A stretch of DNA of 64,000 nt, from assembly GCA_963703385.1 (NCBI GenBank), contig OY969816.1, positions 3,348,001-3,412,000 on the forward strand. Direction: 5' to 3'. A program made the position numbers and the translations under genes. Position 1 is the stretch's first letter. Each line of letters opens with the position of its first letter. Below are positions 8,689-17,124 of the stretch, in pieces. The notes under the pieces were generated by a model. That model was not told the DNA's origin. It did no database searches and worked only from the letters and a program-made list of their open reading frames with translations. Origin of the DNA: Rhodoblastus sp963703385 (GTDB lineage Bacteria; Pseudomonadota; Alphaproteobacteria; Rhizobiales; Beijerinckiaceae).

Positions 8689-9495
8689 ATGGACAAGATG
8701 CGCCTCGTCGTTGTCGGCGCCGCCGGGCGTATGGGCCAGATGCTCATCAAGATGATCGCCGAAAGCGATGAAGCCGTTCTCTCTGGCGCGATCGAGCGTC
8801 CCAGTTCGGCGGCGTTAGGTCGGGACGCCGGTGAAACGGTCGGTTTGGGCCGGCTCGGGGTCACGATCGCCGATGACCCGCTTGCTGCGATTCTCAAGGC
8901 CGACGGGGTGATTGATTTCACCACGCCGGCGGCGACCATCGAAATCGCGGCGCTGGCTGCGCAAGCGCGCATCGTGCATGTCATCGGCACGACGGGCATG
9001 ACAGCCAATGACATTGTCAAGATCGAAGCCGCCGCGCGCCATGCGATCATCGTCCGCTCCGGAAATATGAGTCTCGGCGTCAACCTCCTCGCGGGTCTTG
9101 TCCAAAAGGTGGCCCGAACCCTTGGGACCGATTGGGATGTCGAAATCCTCGAAATGCACCACCGCATGAAAGTGGACGCGCCCTCCGGCACCGCGCTTCT
9201 GCTCGGCGAGGCCGCCGCAAAGGGCCGCGACATCGCTTTGGCCGACCACAGCGTCCGTGTTCGCGATGGCCACACCGGGCCACGCAAGGCTGGCGACATC
9301 GGCTTCGCCACTTTACGCGGCGGCTCTGTGGTTGGCGACCATAGCGTGATTTTTGCCGGCCCCGGCGAACGTATCGAATTGACCCATCGCGCTGAGGATC
9401 GCGGGATCTTCGCCCGCGGGGCCCTGCGCGCGGCTTTATGGGCGCGCGGGAGAAAGCCCGGCCTCTATTCCATGTTTGACGTGCTCGGCCTTTGA
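8689..9495 (+). CDS. dapB: 4-hydroxy-tetrahydrodipicolinate reductase
   Basis: 268 residues, normal length. NAD(P)H-dependent reductase of the lysine / diaminopimelate pathway, so it also feeds peptidoglycan. The N-terminal Rossmann motif VVVGAAGRMGQM, the VIGTTGM segment, and the catalytic signature EILEMHHRMKVDAPSGTA are all present. MDKM is the start; a second Met at codon 4 is a possible alternative. It lies between pyrF and gpmA, the order typical of the order Hyphomicrobiales, and ends 36 bases before gpmA. Confidence 0.97.
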   Translation: MDKMRLVVVGAAGRMGQMLIKMIAESDEAVLSGAIERPSSAALGRDAGETVGLGRLGVTIADDPLAAILKADGVIDFTTPAATIEIAALAAQARIVHVIGTTGMTANDIVKIEAAARHAIIVRSGNMSLGVNLLAGLVQKVARTLGTDWDVEILEMHHRMKVDAPSGTALLLGEAAAKGRDIALADHSVRVRDGHTGPRKAGDIGFATLRGGSVVGDHSVIFAGPGERIELTHRAEDRGIFARGALRAALWARGRKPGLYSMFDVLGL

Positions 9496-9531
9496 CTGCC
9501 AAAGCGCGAATCGGAAATCCAGGAGAACAAA

Positions 9532-10156
9532 GTGTCAGAACGCCTTCTTGTCCTCGTCCGTCACGGCCAGAGCGAGTGGAATCTGAAAAACCTTTTCACC
9601 GGCTGGCGAGATCCCGACCTGACCGAACAGGGCGTCGCCGAAGCCAAGGCCGCCGGCCGGCGCCTCAAGGCCATGGGCCTTACCTTCGACAGAGGCTTTA
9701 CCTCCGTTCTCTCGCGCGCCGAAAAAACGATGCAACTGATGCTCGACGAACTCGGGCAGCCGAATTTGCCAGTCAGCCGGGACGCGGCCCTGAATGAACG
9801 CGACTATGGGGATCTGTGCGGCCTCAACAAGGACGACGCCCGAAAGAAATGGGGCGACGAACAAGTCCACCTCTGGCGCCGATCCTACGACGTGCAACCG
9901 CCCGGCGGCGAGAGTTCTGAGAGACACGGTCGCCCGCGCCCTTCCTTATTACAATCAGGAAATTCTTCCGGCGGTACTGCGCGGCGAACGCATTCTCGTC
10001 TCCGCGCATGGCAATTCCTTGCGCGCTCTGGTCATGGTCCTCGACCATTTGACGCCGGAAACGATCCCCTCGATGGAGCTCGCAACCGGCGTCCCGCTCA
10101 TTTATCGGCTCAAACCCGATTCGACCGTCGAATCCAAACAGGTGCTAGACGCGTAA
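9532..10156 (+). pseudogene. gpmA: 2,3-bisphosphoglycerate-dependent phosphoglycerate mutase, split by a +1 frameshift
   Basis: Interconverts 3- and 2-phosphoglycerate. The 5' part starts at GTG (9532) with AGGAG upstream and encodes the phospho-His motif LVRHGQSEWN (H11), TGWRDPDL, and NERDYGDL. After PPGGES the frame changes; LRDTVARALPYY, the second catalytic His in VSAHGNSLRAL, and the C-terminus ADSTV-like PDSTVESKQVLDA lie one frame on. Removing one T at 9915/9916 gives 207 residues, the short alphaproteobacterial GpmA length. Left unrepaired, the first frame runs on to 10206 with unrelated sequence. It ends 15 bases before the convergent MBL gene. Confidence 0.9.
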
Positions 10157-10171
10157 CGCCATCGGATCGGA

Positions 10172-11059
10172 TCAGGGATGCTCGGCCCCATCCGACGCCA
10201 GCGTGACGGGAATTCGAAAATATCTCACGCCGTTTCCCTCGGCGGGCGGCAAGCCGCCGGCTCGCATATTGGCCTGGATCGACGGGAGCAACAGCAAGGG
10301 CTGAGCCAAAGTGGCGTCGCGAGCTTCTCGCTTGGCGACGAACTCATCCTCGCTGATTCCATCGTGAACGTGGGGATTTCTGGCCCGCTCTTCACCGACC
10401 GTGGTCTCCCAGGCGAACCGGTCGCGACCCGGCGCCTTGTAATCGTGGCCGACGAAAATCCTGGTCTCGGGCGCGAGCGCGAGCAGACGCTTGATCGAGC
10501 GAAACAACGTGCGGGCGTCGCCGCCGGGAAAATCAGCCCGCGCTGTTCCGTAATCGGGCATGAACAGGGTGTCCCCGACAAAAATCGCGTCATCGATCTT
10601 GTAGGCCACACAGGCCGGCGTGTGACCGGGCGTGTGGATCACCTCGACTTTCAGCGACCCGATGTTGAATCTTTCGCCATCCTTGAACAAATGGTCGAAT
10701 TCGGCGCCGGACGCCGAGACGTCCCGGGCGTTGAACACCGCGCGGAAAATCTTTTGCACATCACGCACATATTCGCCGATCCCGACCCGCGCGCCGGTCT
10801 CACGTTTCACAAAGCAGGCGGCGGAGAGGTGGTCGGCGTGGACATGGGTCTCAAGCACCCAGTCGATTGTGGCGCCCTTTTGCCTGGCCGCGGCGAGCAT
10901 CTTGTTCACGGAGCCGACCGAGGCCTTGCCTGAACGATGGTCGTAATCGAGCACCGGGTCGATGATCGCGGCCTTTTTCGCGACTTTGTCAATCACCAGA
11001 TAGCTCGCCGTATTGGTCGCCTCATCGAAAAACGGCAGAATTTCCAGATTCGGATTCAT
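10172..11059 (-). CDS. MBL-fold hydrolase, persulfide-dioxygenase / ETHE1-like
   Basis: 295 residues. Metal-binding motifs of the metallo-beta-lactamase fold are intact: THVHADHLSA, HTPGHTPACV, VGDTLFMPD, and VGHDYKAPGRD. The GHDYKAPGRD form and the overall layout resemble the ETHE1/Blh group of Fe(II) persulfide dioxygenases, which oxidise glutathione persulfide to sulfite, rather than glyoxalase II. Assignment within the superfamily is inference. The ATG at 11059 is followed upstream by a CATAT ... ATATG imperfect dyad (about 11071-11096) that could be an operator of an ArsR-type sulfide sensor such as BigR, but the match is weak. No rhodanese or sulfite-export gene is next to it. Confidence 0.75.
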   Translation of the reverse strand: MNPNLEILPFFDEATNTASYLVIDKVAKKAAIIDPVLDYDHRSGKASVGSVNKMLAAARQKGATIDWVLETHVHADHLSAACFVKRETGARVGIGEYVRDVQKIFRAVFNARDVSASGAEFDHLFKDGERFNIGSLKVEVIHTPGHTPACVAYKIDDAIFVGDTLFMPDYGTARADFPGGDARTLFRSIKRLLALAPETRIFVGHDYKAPGRDRFAWETTVGEERARNPHVHDGISEDEFVAKREARDATLAQPLLLLPSIQANMRAGGLPPAEGNGVRYFRIPVTLASDGAEHP

Positions 11060-11173
11060 GAGCGGCGCTCCATATATTCGTGTTGACGCACATATGGGTC
11101 TTCAGGCCTGCCGCTTCAAATCGCGACGCGAATCGTCCGAGCCGACGATTTAGGTTGCCCCGTCCGGCCTGCC

Positions 11174-12145
11174 TTATCGGTCGGCGTCGAGGCGGGAGAT
11201 CAGCTTCTCATAGAGCGGATTGCGTCGGGTGAAGACATAATCGACCGGCCGCACCACGACTTCCTCGGCGCCCGCGCCAATCAGCCAGTCGGCAAGCGCA
11301 GGCGCCTGGGCTTTCGACGCCGAGAAAATGGCCCGGCCATGACCGCCACGACGGCGAAGCTTGGCGCCGAAGGCTTTCATGCCCTCAGCCAACCCCTCCG
11401 GATCCTCGTCGAGCACAGCGACAATTTCACGGGTGGTGCGCGCTTCTTCCTCGGCGGCGATCCGCGACAGGATTTTCCTGGCGATCTCGCGCAATTCCGG
11501 CGTCCAGCGCGCGCCCAGCGAAGCGACGAGATTCGCTTCGGAACGCAGGATCACGCCGTCGTCGAGCACTTTCAGGCCATTGGCGACGAGCGTCGCCCCG
11601 GTTGAGGTAATGTCCACGATCAACTCGGCCTGGCCCGCCGCCGGCGCCCCTTCCGTTGCTCCGAGGCTTTCCACGATGTGATAGTCGGTCACGCCCTTTT
11701 CCCGGAAAAAGGCGCGGGTCGTGTTCACATATTTGGTCGCGACTCGCATGCGCTCGCCGCGCCGGGCGCGGAAAGACGGAGCGACATCTTCCAGGTCGGC
11801 CATGTTGCGCACGTCGATCCAGGCCTGAGGGACCGCGACGACAACTTTGGCGTGACCGAAACCGAGCGGCGTCAACAGGGCGACGCCACGCTCGGCCTGC
11901 GCCTCGCGGACCAGATCCTCGCCGGTGATCCCGAGGTGGGCGGAACCGGAAGCCAGATTCTTCACGATTTCCGAGGCCGACAAAAAAGCGACTTCAACAT
12001 TGTCGACACCGGACAAAGCGCCCCGGTAATCGCGGGCGCCGCGCCCTGTCGTCACCGCAAGGCCGGCGCGGGCGAAGAAGGCGTTGGCGTTTTCCTGCAG
12101 CCGGCCTTTGGACGGAACTGCCAGAACGAGTTTGTCGCTCATCAT
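11174..12145 (-). CDS. hisG: ATP phosphoribosyltransferase, catalytic subunit
   Basis: 323 residues. Catalyses the first step of histidine synthesis, ATP + PRPP to phosphoribosyl-ATP. N-terminal LAVPSKGRLQENANAFF and the PRPP-binding ELIVDITSTGATLVANGL segment are seen. The length exceeds the roughly 210-residue HisZ-dependent short form, yet hisZ lies immediately upstream; this longer alphaproteobacterial variant with a hisZ partner is common in Hyphomicrobiales. The start overlaps the hisZ stop by four bases (ATGA), so the two are translationally coupled. A second Met directly after the first is an equal start. Confidence 0.95.
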   Translation of the reverse strand: MMSDKLVLAVPSKGRLQENANAFFARAGLAVTTGRGARDYRGALSGVDNVEVAFLSASEIVKNLASGSAHLGITGEDLVREAQAERGVALLTPLGFGHAKVVVAVPQAWIDVRNMADLEDVAPSFRARRGERMRVATKYVNTTRAFFREKGVTDYHIVESLGATEGAPAAGQAELIVDITSTGATLVANGLKVLDDGVILRSEANLVASLGARWTPELREIARKILSRIAAEEEARTTREIVAVLDEDPEGLAEGMKAFGAKLRRRGGHGRAIFSASKAQAPALADWLIGAGAEEVVVRPVDYVFTRRNPLYEKLISRLDADR

Positions 12146-13242
12146 TGCGCTCCGTTCAGACGCTCGGTGAAAATCGCCGCGCCGACGGCGGGAATGTCGG
12201 ATTTGGCGCCGAGTGTGGACAACAGCCGATCGTAACGTCCGCCGCCGATGACCGGCTCCGCGTGGGCCGCGTCATGGGGCGAGGCTTCGAAGACAAATCC
12301 GGAGTAATAGTCGAGATTTCGAGCGAAGGAGGCCGAAAAAACCATGGCGTCCATGTCGAGGCCGCGCGCGGCGATGAAATTGAGCCGCTGGTCGAAACGT
12401 TCCATCTCGGCGTCGAGATCGATGCGCGTTTGAGCGAACAGCGCGCGCAACTGCGCCGAAGCCTGGTCGGGCTGGGCTTCGATGGCGAAAAATTTCTGAA
12501 GCAGATCGCGTTTGGCGCCGTCGAGTGATGCGCTCGAACGCAGCGACGCCTGCTCGAGAAAACGCTCTGCAATCTCGCCCGCTGTGCGACCGCCCAAGGC
12601 GGAGATTCCGGCGATATTGAGAAGGTCCTCTACTAAAGCGCGGGCCCCCGCTTTGTCGGCGCCGTCGAGCGCCGCCAGCACGCCGGCATGGTCGCCGCGC
12701 GAATCCACCGGCGCGAGAATTCCGTCAATTTTTTCGCCTTTAGCGAGGCCGCCGCGAATCCGCCGCATCCAGACCGGCGGCAGGCTCAGCTTCTCCAGCA
12801 CCGCCTCGAGCAGTCCGGCGTCGCCGAGGCGCGTACGCCATTCTTTGCCGACGCCGGCTGACTCAAGCGCCAGCGCCAAGACTTCGGCGTCCGCCGCCTC
12901 ACGGTCGGCGCGGCCGAAATTTTCGAGGCCCGCCTGCGCAAATTCCGCAGACCCTCCGGAACGCTGACGGAAAACCGGCCCATGGCAGCAGTAGGCGACC
13001 GGGGCGCCGGCTCGCTGCGAAGCGAGATAGGCGAGCGAAACGGGAATGGTGAATTCGGGCCGCAGGCAATAGTCTCCGCCGGCGCCGTCGGAGGTCATGA
13101 GAAGGCGACCGCGCATGTCCTCGCCGGACAAGGCGAGAAAAACCGAGGCGGGTTGCAAAACGGACGGATCGCAGAATTCATAACCCGCAGCTTCGAGCTT
13201 CTGCAGGAAAGCCTCGCCCGACCGCGCCCGACCGCCGCTCAT
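12142..13242 (-). CDS. hisZ: ATP phosphoribosyltransferase regulatory subunit
   Basis: A histidyl-tRNA-synthetase paralogue without aminoacylation activity that assembles with HisG and is needed for its activity and feedback control. I place the start at 13242 (MSGGRARSGEAFLQKLEAAG), which has GGAG five bases upstream, rather than at the outer Met 20 codons earlier; this gives 366 residues. Class II motifs are recognisable but degenerate: SVLQPASVFLALSGED, LRPEFTIPVSLAYL, FRQRSGG, and the C-terminal FSASFARNLDYYSGFVFE and IGGGRYDRLL. It sits between hisS and hisG on the same strand, 95 bases after hisS. Confidence 0.92.
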   Translation of the reverse strand: MSGGRARSGEAFLQKLEAAGYEFCDPSVLQPASVFLALSGEDMRGRLLMTSDGAGGDYCLRPEFTIPVSLAYLASQRAGAPVAYCCHGPVFRQRSGGSAEFAQAGLENFGRADREAADAEVLALALESAGVGKEWRTRLGDAGLLEAVLEKLSLPPVWMRRIRGGLAKGEKIDGILAPVDSRGDHAGVLAALDGADKAGARALVEDLLNIAGISALGGRTAGEIAERFLEQASLRSSASLDGAKRDLLQKFFAIEAQPDQASAQLRALFAQTRIDLDAEMERFDQRLNFIAARGLDMDAMVFSASFARNLDYYSGFVFEASPHDAAHAEPVIGGGRYDRLLSTLGAKSDIPAVGAAIFTERLNGAQ

Positions 13243-13336
13243 GACAACTCCAAGCCCTTGAATTTTTGCCGCAGTGCTAGCAGATGCGCGCAACGCGCGC
13301 ATCTTCTTTCACGGAGCAGGGTGAATTGCCGCTTGC

Positions 13337-14836
13337 TCACAATCCGTGGCGTTCCAGTATTTCCCGCACAGCGGCAACCATGTTTTCCTCGGAAACGGCG
13401 ATCTGCGCGGGGCGCGCCGCCTTCCATTCCTCATTCGAAGCAATGGCGTCGGCCGCGCGCGCGCCCTCGATCAGGTCCTTGATCTGAACCTCGCCGCGCT
13501 GGCGTTCCTCAGAGCCTTGAATGACGACACAGGGGCTTTTGCGGCGGTCCGCATATTTCATTTGCGCCTTCATGCCCGCCGAGCCCAGGTAAAGCTCGGC
13601 GCGCACACCCGCGTCGCGCAAACGTCCAACGAGGGATTGGTAATCGGCGACGCGATCGCGGTCCATCACCAGCACGATCACCGGGCCGTTGTGCGGCGCG
13701 CAAGCCACGATCGGCGACTGAATCGCCTTGAGCGCCGCGTAAAGCCGCGAAACGCCGATGGAAAAGCCGGTGGCCGGCGCGTCTTCGCCACGAAAACGCG
13801 CCACCAGCCCGTCATAGCGTCCGCCACCGCCCACCGAACCGAACCGGATCGGCTGACCCTTGTCATCGGTCGCCGCGATCGAAAGATCGGCTTCGAACAC
13901 CGGTCCGGTGTAATATTCGAGCCCGCGCACGACAGAAGGATCGAGGCTGATCCGGCTTTCGTTATAGCCCGCCGCCCGAGCGAGATCGTCGATGGCGCGC
14001 AGCTCCGCCACGCCCTCCATTCCACGCGCCGAAGCCGTGACGATCGCCTCCAGAGCTTCGAGCGTCTGAAGATTGGTCGAGCGTCGCGCCGCCGTGAAGG
14101 CGATGACTTTTTCGATGGCGTCGGGAACGAGGCCCGCGCCTTTGGTGAAATCGCCGGATTCATCCTTGCGACCCCCACCAAGGAGCGCGCGCACGCCATC
14201 CGCGCCGAGACGATCGAGTTTGTCTATCGCTCGTAGCACCACAAGCCGCCGCGACGCGTCCTCCGGAGCGCCAAGGCCGATCGTCTCCATGACGCCGTCA
14301 AGAATTTTTCGGTTGTTGACCTTGATGCAATAATCGCCGCGCGCGATCCCGAGTTTTTCCAGAGTGTCGGCCGCCATCATGCAAAGTTCGGCGTCGGCGG
14401 CAGGACTCGCCGAGCCGATGGTGTCGGCGTCGAATTGCAGGAATTGGCGGAACCTTCCGGGTCCCGGCTTCTCGTTGCGGAAGACGTAACCGCAGCGCAA
14501 GGTCCTGTATGGCTTGGGCAGGCTCTCGAAGTTTTCGGCGAAATGACGGGCGAGCGGCGCGGTCAGGTCATAGCGCAGCGAAAGCCATTGCTCGTCATCG
14601 TCCTGGAACGAGAACACGCCTTCGTTAGGGCGATCCTGGTCCGGCAGGAATTTGCCGAGCGCATCGGTATATTCCATTGCTGGAGTTTCGACCGCTTCGA
14701 AGCCATAGAGCTCGTAATTGCGCCTGATCGCCGCGAGCATCGCGTCCACGGCGGCGATTTCGTCGGCTCCGCGATCGGCGAGGCCGCGCGGCAGGCGCGC
14801 TTTCACCAGGGTTGCGGCGGTCTTGGCTTGTTTCAT
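13337..14836 (-). CDS. hisS: histidine--tRNA ligase
   Basis: 499 residues, class II synthetase that charges tRNA-His. The N-terminal KARLPRGLADRGADEI, motif 2 with YRTLRCGYVFRNEKPGPGRFRQF, the HisA motif SLDPSVVRGLEYYTGPVFE and GSVGGGGRYDGLVARF, and the C-terminal anticodon-binding domain (VIVLVMDRDRV through VQIKDLIEGAR) follow in order. It is the first gene of hisS-hisZ-hisG on the minus strand and diverges from the HAD hydrolase gene, with 163 bases between for both promoters. Confidence 0.97.
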   Translation of the reverse strand: MKQAKTAATLVKARLPRGLADRGADEIAAVDAMLAAIRRNYELYGFEAVETPAMEYTDALGKFLPDQDRPNEGVFSFQDDDEQWLSLRYDLTAPLARHFAENFESLPKPYRTLRCGYVFRNEKPGPGRFRQFLQFDADTIGSASPAADAELCMMAADTLEKLGIARGDYCIKVNNRKILDGVMETIGLGAPEDASRRLVVLRAIDKLDRLGADGVRALLGGGRKDESGDFTKGAGLVPDAIEKVIAFTAARRSTNLQTLEALEAIVTASARGMEGVAELRAIDDLARAAGYNESRISLDPSVVRGLEYYTGPVFEADLSIAATDDKGQPIRFGSVGGGGRYDGLVARFRGEDAPATGFSIGVSRLYAALKAIQSPIVACAPHNGPVIVLVMDRDRVADYQSLVGRLRDAGVRAELYLGSAGMKAQMKYADRRKSPCVVIQGSEERQRGEVQIKDLIEGARAADAIASNEEWKAARPAQIAVSEENMVAAVREILERHGL

Positions 14837-14999
14837 GATTTGGTTCCGTTGGTCTGCGCTGTCATAAGCGGGCGCAACGCCGCGGACAAGTCTTCAGCCC
14901 AATTGACGCGGCGGGCCAGGCAAGGGCGTCAACGCGAATTCCGCCACCTCACGCCAAGCTCTGCTTGACTTCGCGCCTGCACGCCTTTAGCGCCGCGCC

Positions 15000-15914
15000 A
15001 TGACAGGAATTTCCATGACGCGCGATCCGGTGGACGCCATCGCCCTGACGGGTCTTGCCCAGACGCAGGATCGTTATGACGCTTTCCTGTGCGACGTCTG
15101 GGGGGTGCTGCACAATGGAGAGCGCAACTTTGCGCCCGCCGTTGCGGCCCTGTGCAATTTACGCCGGCGCGGCAAGGCGGTGACGCTCATCACCAACGCT
15201 CCGCGTCCCCAGCGCGAGGTCGCCGAACAGCTGGCGGGTTTGGGCATAGGCGCCGATTGCTACGACGCCATCGCCACATCCGGCGACGTTTGCGCCAAGG
15301 CGATCGCGGAGCGCGCGCCGGGACGGCCTTTCCACATTGGACCGGAGCGCGACCGGCCGGTTTTCGCGGCGGCCAGCGCCCTGACCCCCCGTGATGTCGC
15401 GCCCGTCGCTCTTGCGGAGGCCGATTTCGCGGTCTGCACCGGGCTCGCCGAAGACACGATCGAAACGCCGGCCGATTATGAGAACATTCTGGTCGCGTGC
15501 CGCGCGAAAAATTTGCCGATGATTTGCGCCAATCCTGATCTTGTCGTCTATCGTGGCGATCAACTCGTCTATTGCGCCGGCGCGCTGGCCGAGCGTTACG
15601 AGGAGCTGGGCGGCGAGGTCGAGCAGGCGGGAAAGCCCTATGCGCCGATTTATCGAATGGCGATCGGGCTCCTGGAACAGGCTTGGGGCAAACCCCTCGC
15701 CATCGATCGCATTCTCGCCATCGGCGACGCGATCCATACCGACATAGCCGGCGCGGCGAACATGGGTCTGGACAGCCTCCTGATCACCCAAGGAATCCAT
15801 CGCGCCGAACTGCATCGCAACGACGCCGACGTCGTTGACTTGGACGCATACAAACAGTTCGCGCAGAGCCATGGCGTCGCTCCGGTCTATCGAATGGGAC
15901 GGCTGGCCTGGTAG
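15000..15914 (+). CDS. HAD-superfamily class IIA hydrolase (TIGR01459 type)
   Basis: 304 residues. HAD fold: motif I is FLCDVWGVLHNG, where the nucleophile Asp is present but the second Asp of the usual DxD is replaced by Trp, as is characteristic of this alphaproteobacterial subfamily; motif II LITNAPRP; late motifs AIGDAIHTDIAGAANMG. Related to NagD/4-nitrophenylphosphatase-like enzymes; substrate unknown. ATG at 15000 with a second in-frame ATG at 15015. It heads a short plus-strand pair with the MaoC gene, 89 bases downstream. Confidence 0.85.
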   Translation: MTGISMTRDPVDAIALTGLAQTQDRYDAFLCDVWGVLHNGERNFAPAVAALCNLRRRGKAVTLITNAPRPQREVAEQLAGLGIGADCYDAIATSGDVCAKAIAERAPGRPFHIGPERDRPVFAAASALTPRDVAPVALAEADFAVCTGLAEDTIETPADYENILVACRAKNLPMICANPDLVVYRGDQLVYCAGALAERYEELGGEVEQAGKPYAPIYRMAIGLLEQAWGKPLAIDRILAIGDAIHTDIAGAANMGLDSLLITQGIHRAELHRNDADVVDLDAYKQFAQSHGVAPVYRMGRLAW

Positions 15915-16003
15915 ACCCGCATAATTGCCAATGGACATTTTTGGGATGGCGCCCTTCTCTCGCTTGGCTGCAAGGAAATCTCGACGAGAGAAAGTGCTGG
16001 AAG

Positions 16004-16462
16004 ATGTCCGAACCGTTCAAAACTTATTTTTTCGAGGATCTCAGCGTCGGCATGCGCGAATCCTTGATGAAAACGGTCATGAATGAAGATGTGGTCGGTT
16101 TCGCCGAACTGTCGGGAGACCACAACCCAATCCATCTGTCGGAGCATTTCGCCAAAAAGACCCGCTTCGGCGAGCGCATCGCCCACGGACTTTACACGGC
16201 CAGCCTGATCTCAGCGGTTCTGGGCATGTATCTGCCCGGCCCAGGGGCGGTTTATCTTCACCAGACATTGAATTTCAAAGGCCCGGTCAAAATTGGCGAT
16301 GTCGTCACCATCAGCGTCGAGGTGATCGAACTGGTCGAAAAGGGGCGCCGCTGCAAGCTGCATTGCGAGGCGATGGTGGACGGCAAGGTCGTTCTCGACG
16401 GCGAGGCGATCGTCATGGTTCCGACGCGAGAGGCCTCACAGCCAAAGGCCGCCGCCGGCTGA
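16004..16462 (+). CDS. MaoC-family (R)-specific enoyl-CoA hydratase
   Basis: Start at 16004 (MSEPFKTYFFEDL) chosen because GAGAGAAAG lies upstream and the 21 preceding codons look noncoding; 152 residues. Single hot-dog fold with the hydratase-2 motif: GDHNPIHLSEHFAKKTRFGE supplies the catalytic Asp/His pair, followed by IAHGLYTASLISAVLG. Members hydrate trans-2-enoyl-CoA to the (R)-3-hydroxyacyl-CoA, for polyhydroxyalkanoate supply or as mesaconyl-CoA hydratase relatives. At this length PhaJ-like is more likely than mesaconyl-CoA hydratase. It converges with the methyltransferase gene, three bases apart. Confidence 0.85.
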   Translation: MSEPFKTYFFEDLSVGMRESLMKTVMNEDVVGFAELSGDHNPIHLSEHFAKKTRFGERIAHGLYTASLISAVLGMYLPGPGAVYLHQTLNFKGPVKIGDVVTISVEVIELVEKGRRCKLHCEAMVDGKVVLDGEAIVMVPTREASQPKAAAG

Positions 16463-16465
16463 AGG

Positions 16466-17124
16466 TCAACCTTCGTCGCGGAAGCGCCAGACCAACGCCC
16501 GCTTGACCTCGCAATCCTCCAACGCACGGGTCACCGGGACACGATATTCCGCGATCGCCTCCAGTTTTTCGCGCGCCAGATAAGTCCGTCCCGGATCGCC
16601 GATCAGCACTTTCGCCCCGCGCCGGCGCAAGGCGTCGAGCCAGTCGGTGACGCTTTGCGCCATGTCGCGCTCATAGGAAACGTCGCCGGCCAGGATGACA
16701 TCCCATTCCTCGTCCAGTCCGATGAGATTTTGAACGCGTGGGTGGATCGTCACCCCGTTGACCTCGGCGTTCAGGCTTATTGCGGCACCCGCGAAGGCGT
16801 CGATATCGCTGGCGTCCACATGTCGCGCGCCACTCTTGGCGGCCGCGATGGCGACGAGTTCCGAGCCCGAAGCGAAATCGAGAACTTTTTTGCCGGCAAC
16901 GCATTCGGGACGATCGAGGATATAGCGCGCCAAAGCCTGCCCGCCTGCCCAGGCGAAGGCCCAGAACGGCGGCGGCAGGCCAATTTCGCCGAGTTCATCC
17001 TCGGTTTCTGCCATAATTCCGTCGCCTCGTCCGCAAGATGAAGCGAGATTTCGGGCGCATGAGGCGCCGACAGCAACCGCGTCTGCGAGCGGATAAAAGC
17101 CGTCAAGTCTGATATTTGCGTCAA
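16466..17124 (-). pseudogene. ETF-beta lysine methyltransferase-like SAM methyltransferase, frameshifted near the N-terminus
   Basis: Two frames join into one 219-residue protein. The N-terminal part runs from TTG at 17124 (whose TTGA overlaps the stop of the acyl-CoA ligase gene) through TAFIRSQTRLLSAPHAPE and LHLADEATELWQK; the rest, from TEDELGEIGLPPPFWAFAWA, lies in another frame. Adding one T to the TTT run at 17005-17007 (one A on the coding strand) restores it. The order LGEIGLPPPFWAFAW, VLDFASGSELVAIAA, ILAGDVSYE matches bacterial homologues of METTL20, which trimethylate lysines of electron-transfer flavoprotein beta. Motif I has SGSE where SGSG is expected. An ATG-started truncated protein from 17014 remains possible. 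Confidence 0.8.

Noticed and set aside
11071..11096. BigR-like operator upstream of the MBL gene
   Set aside because: Only five base pairs of dyad (CATAT/ATATG) with poorly matching inner bases; mentioned in the gene entry but not listed as a site.
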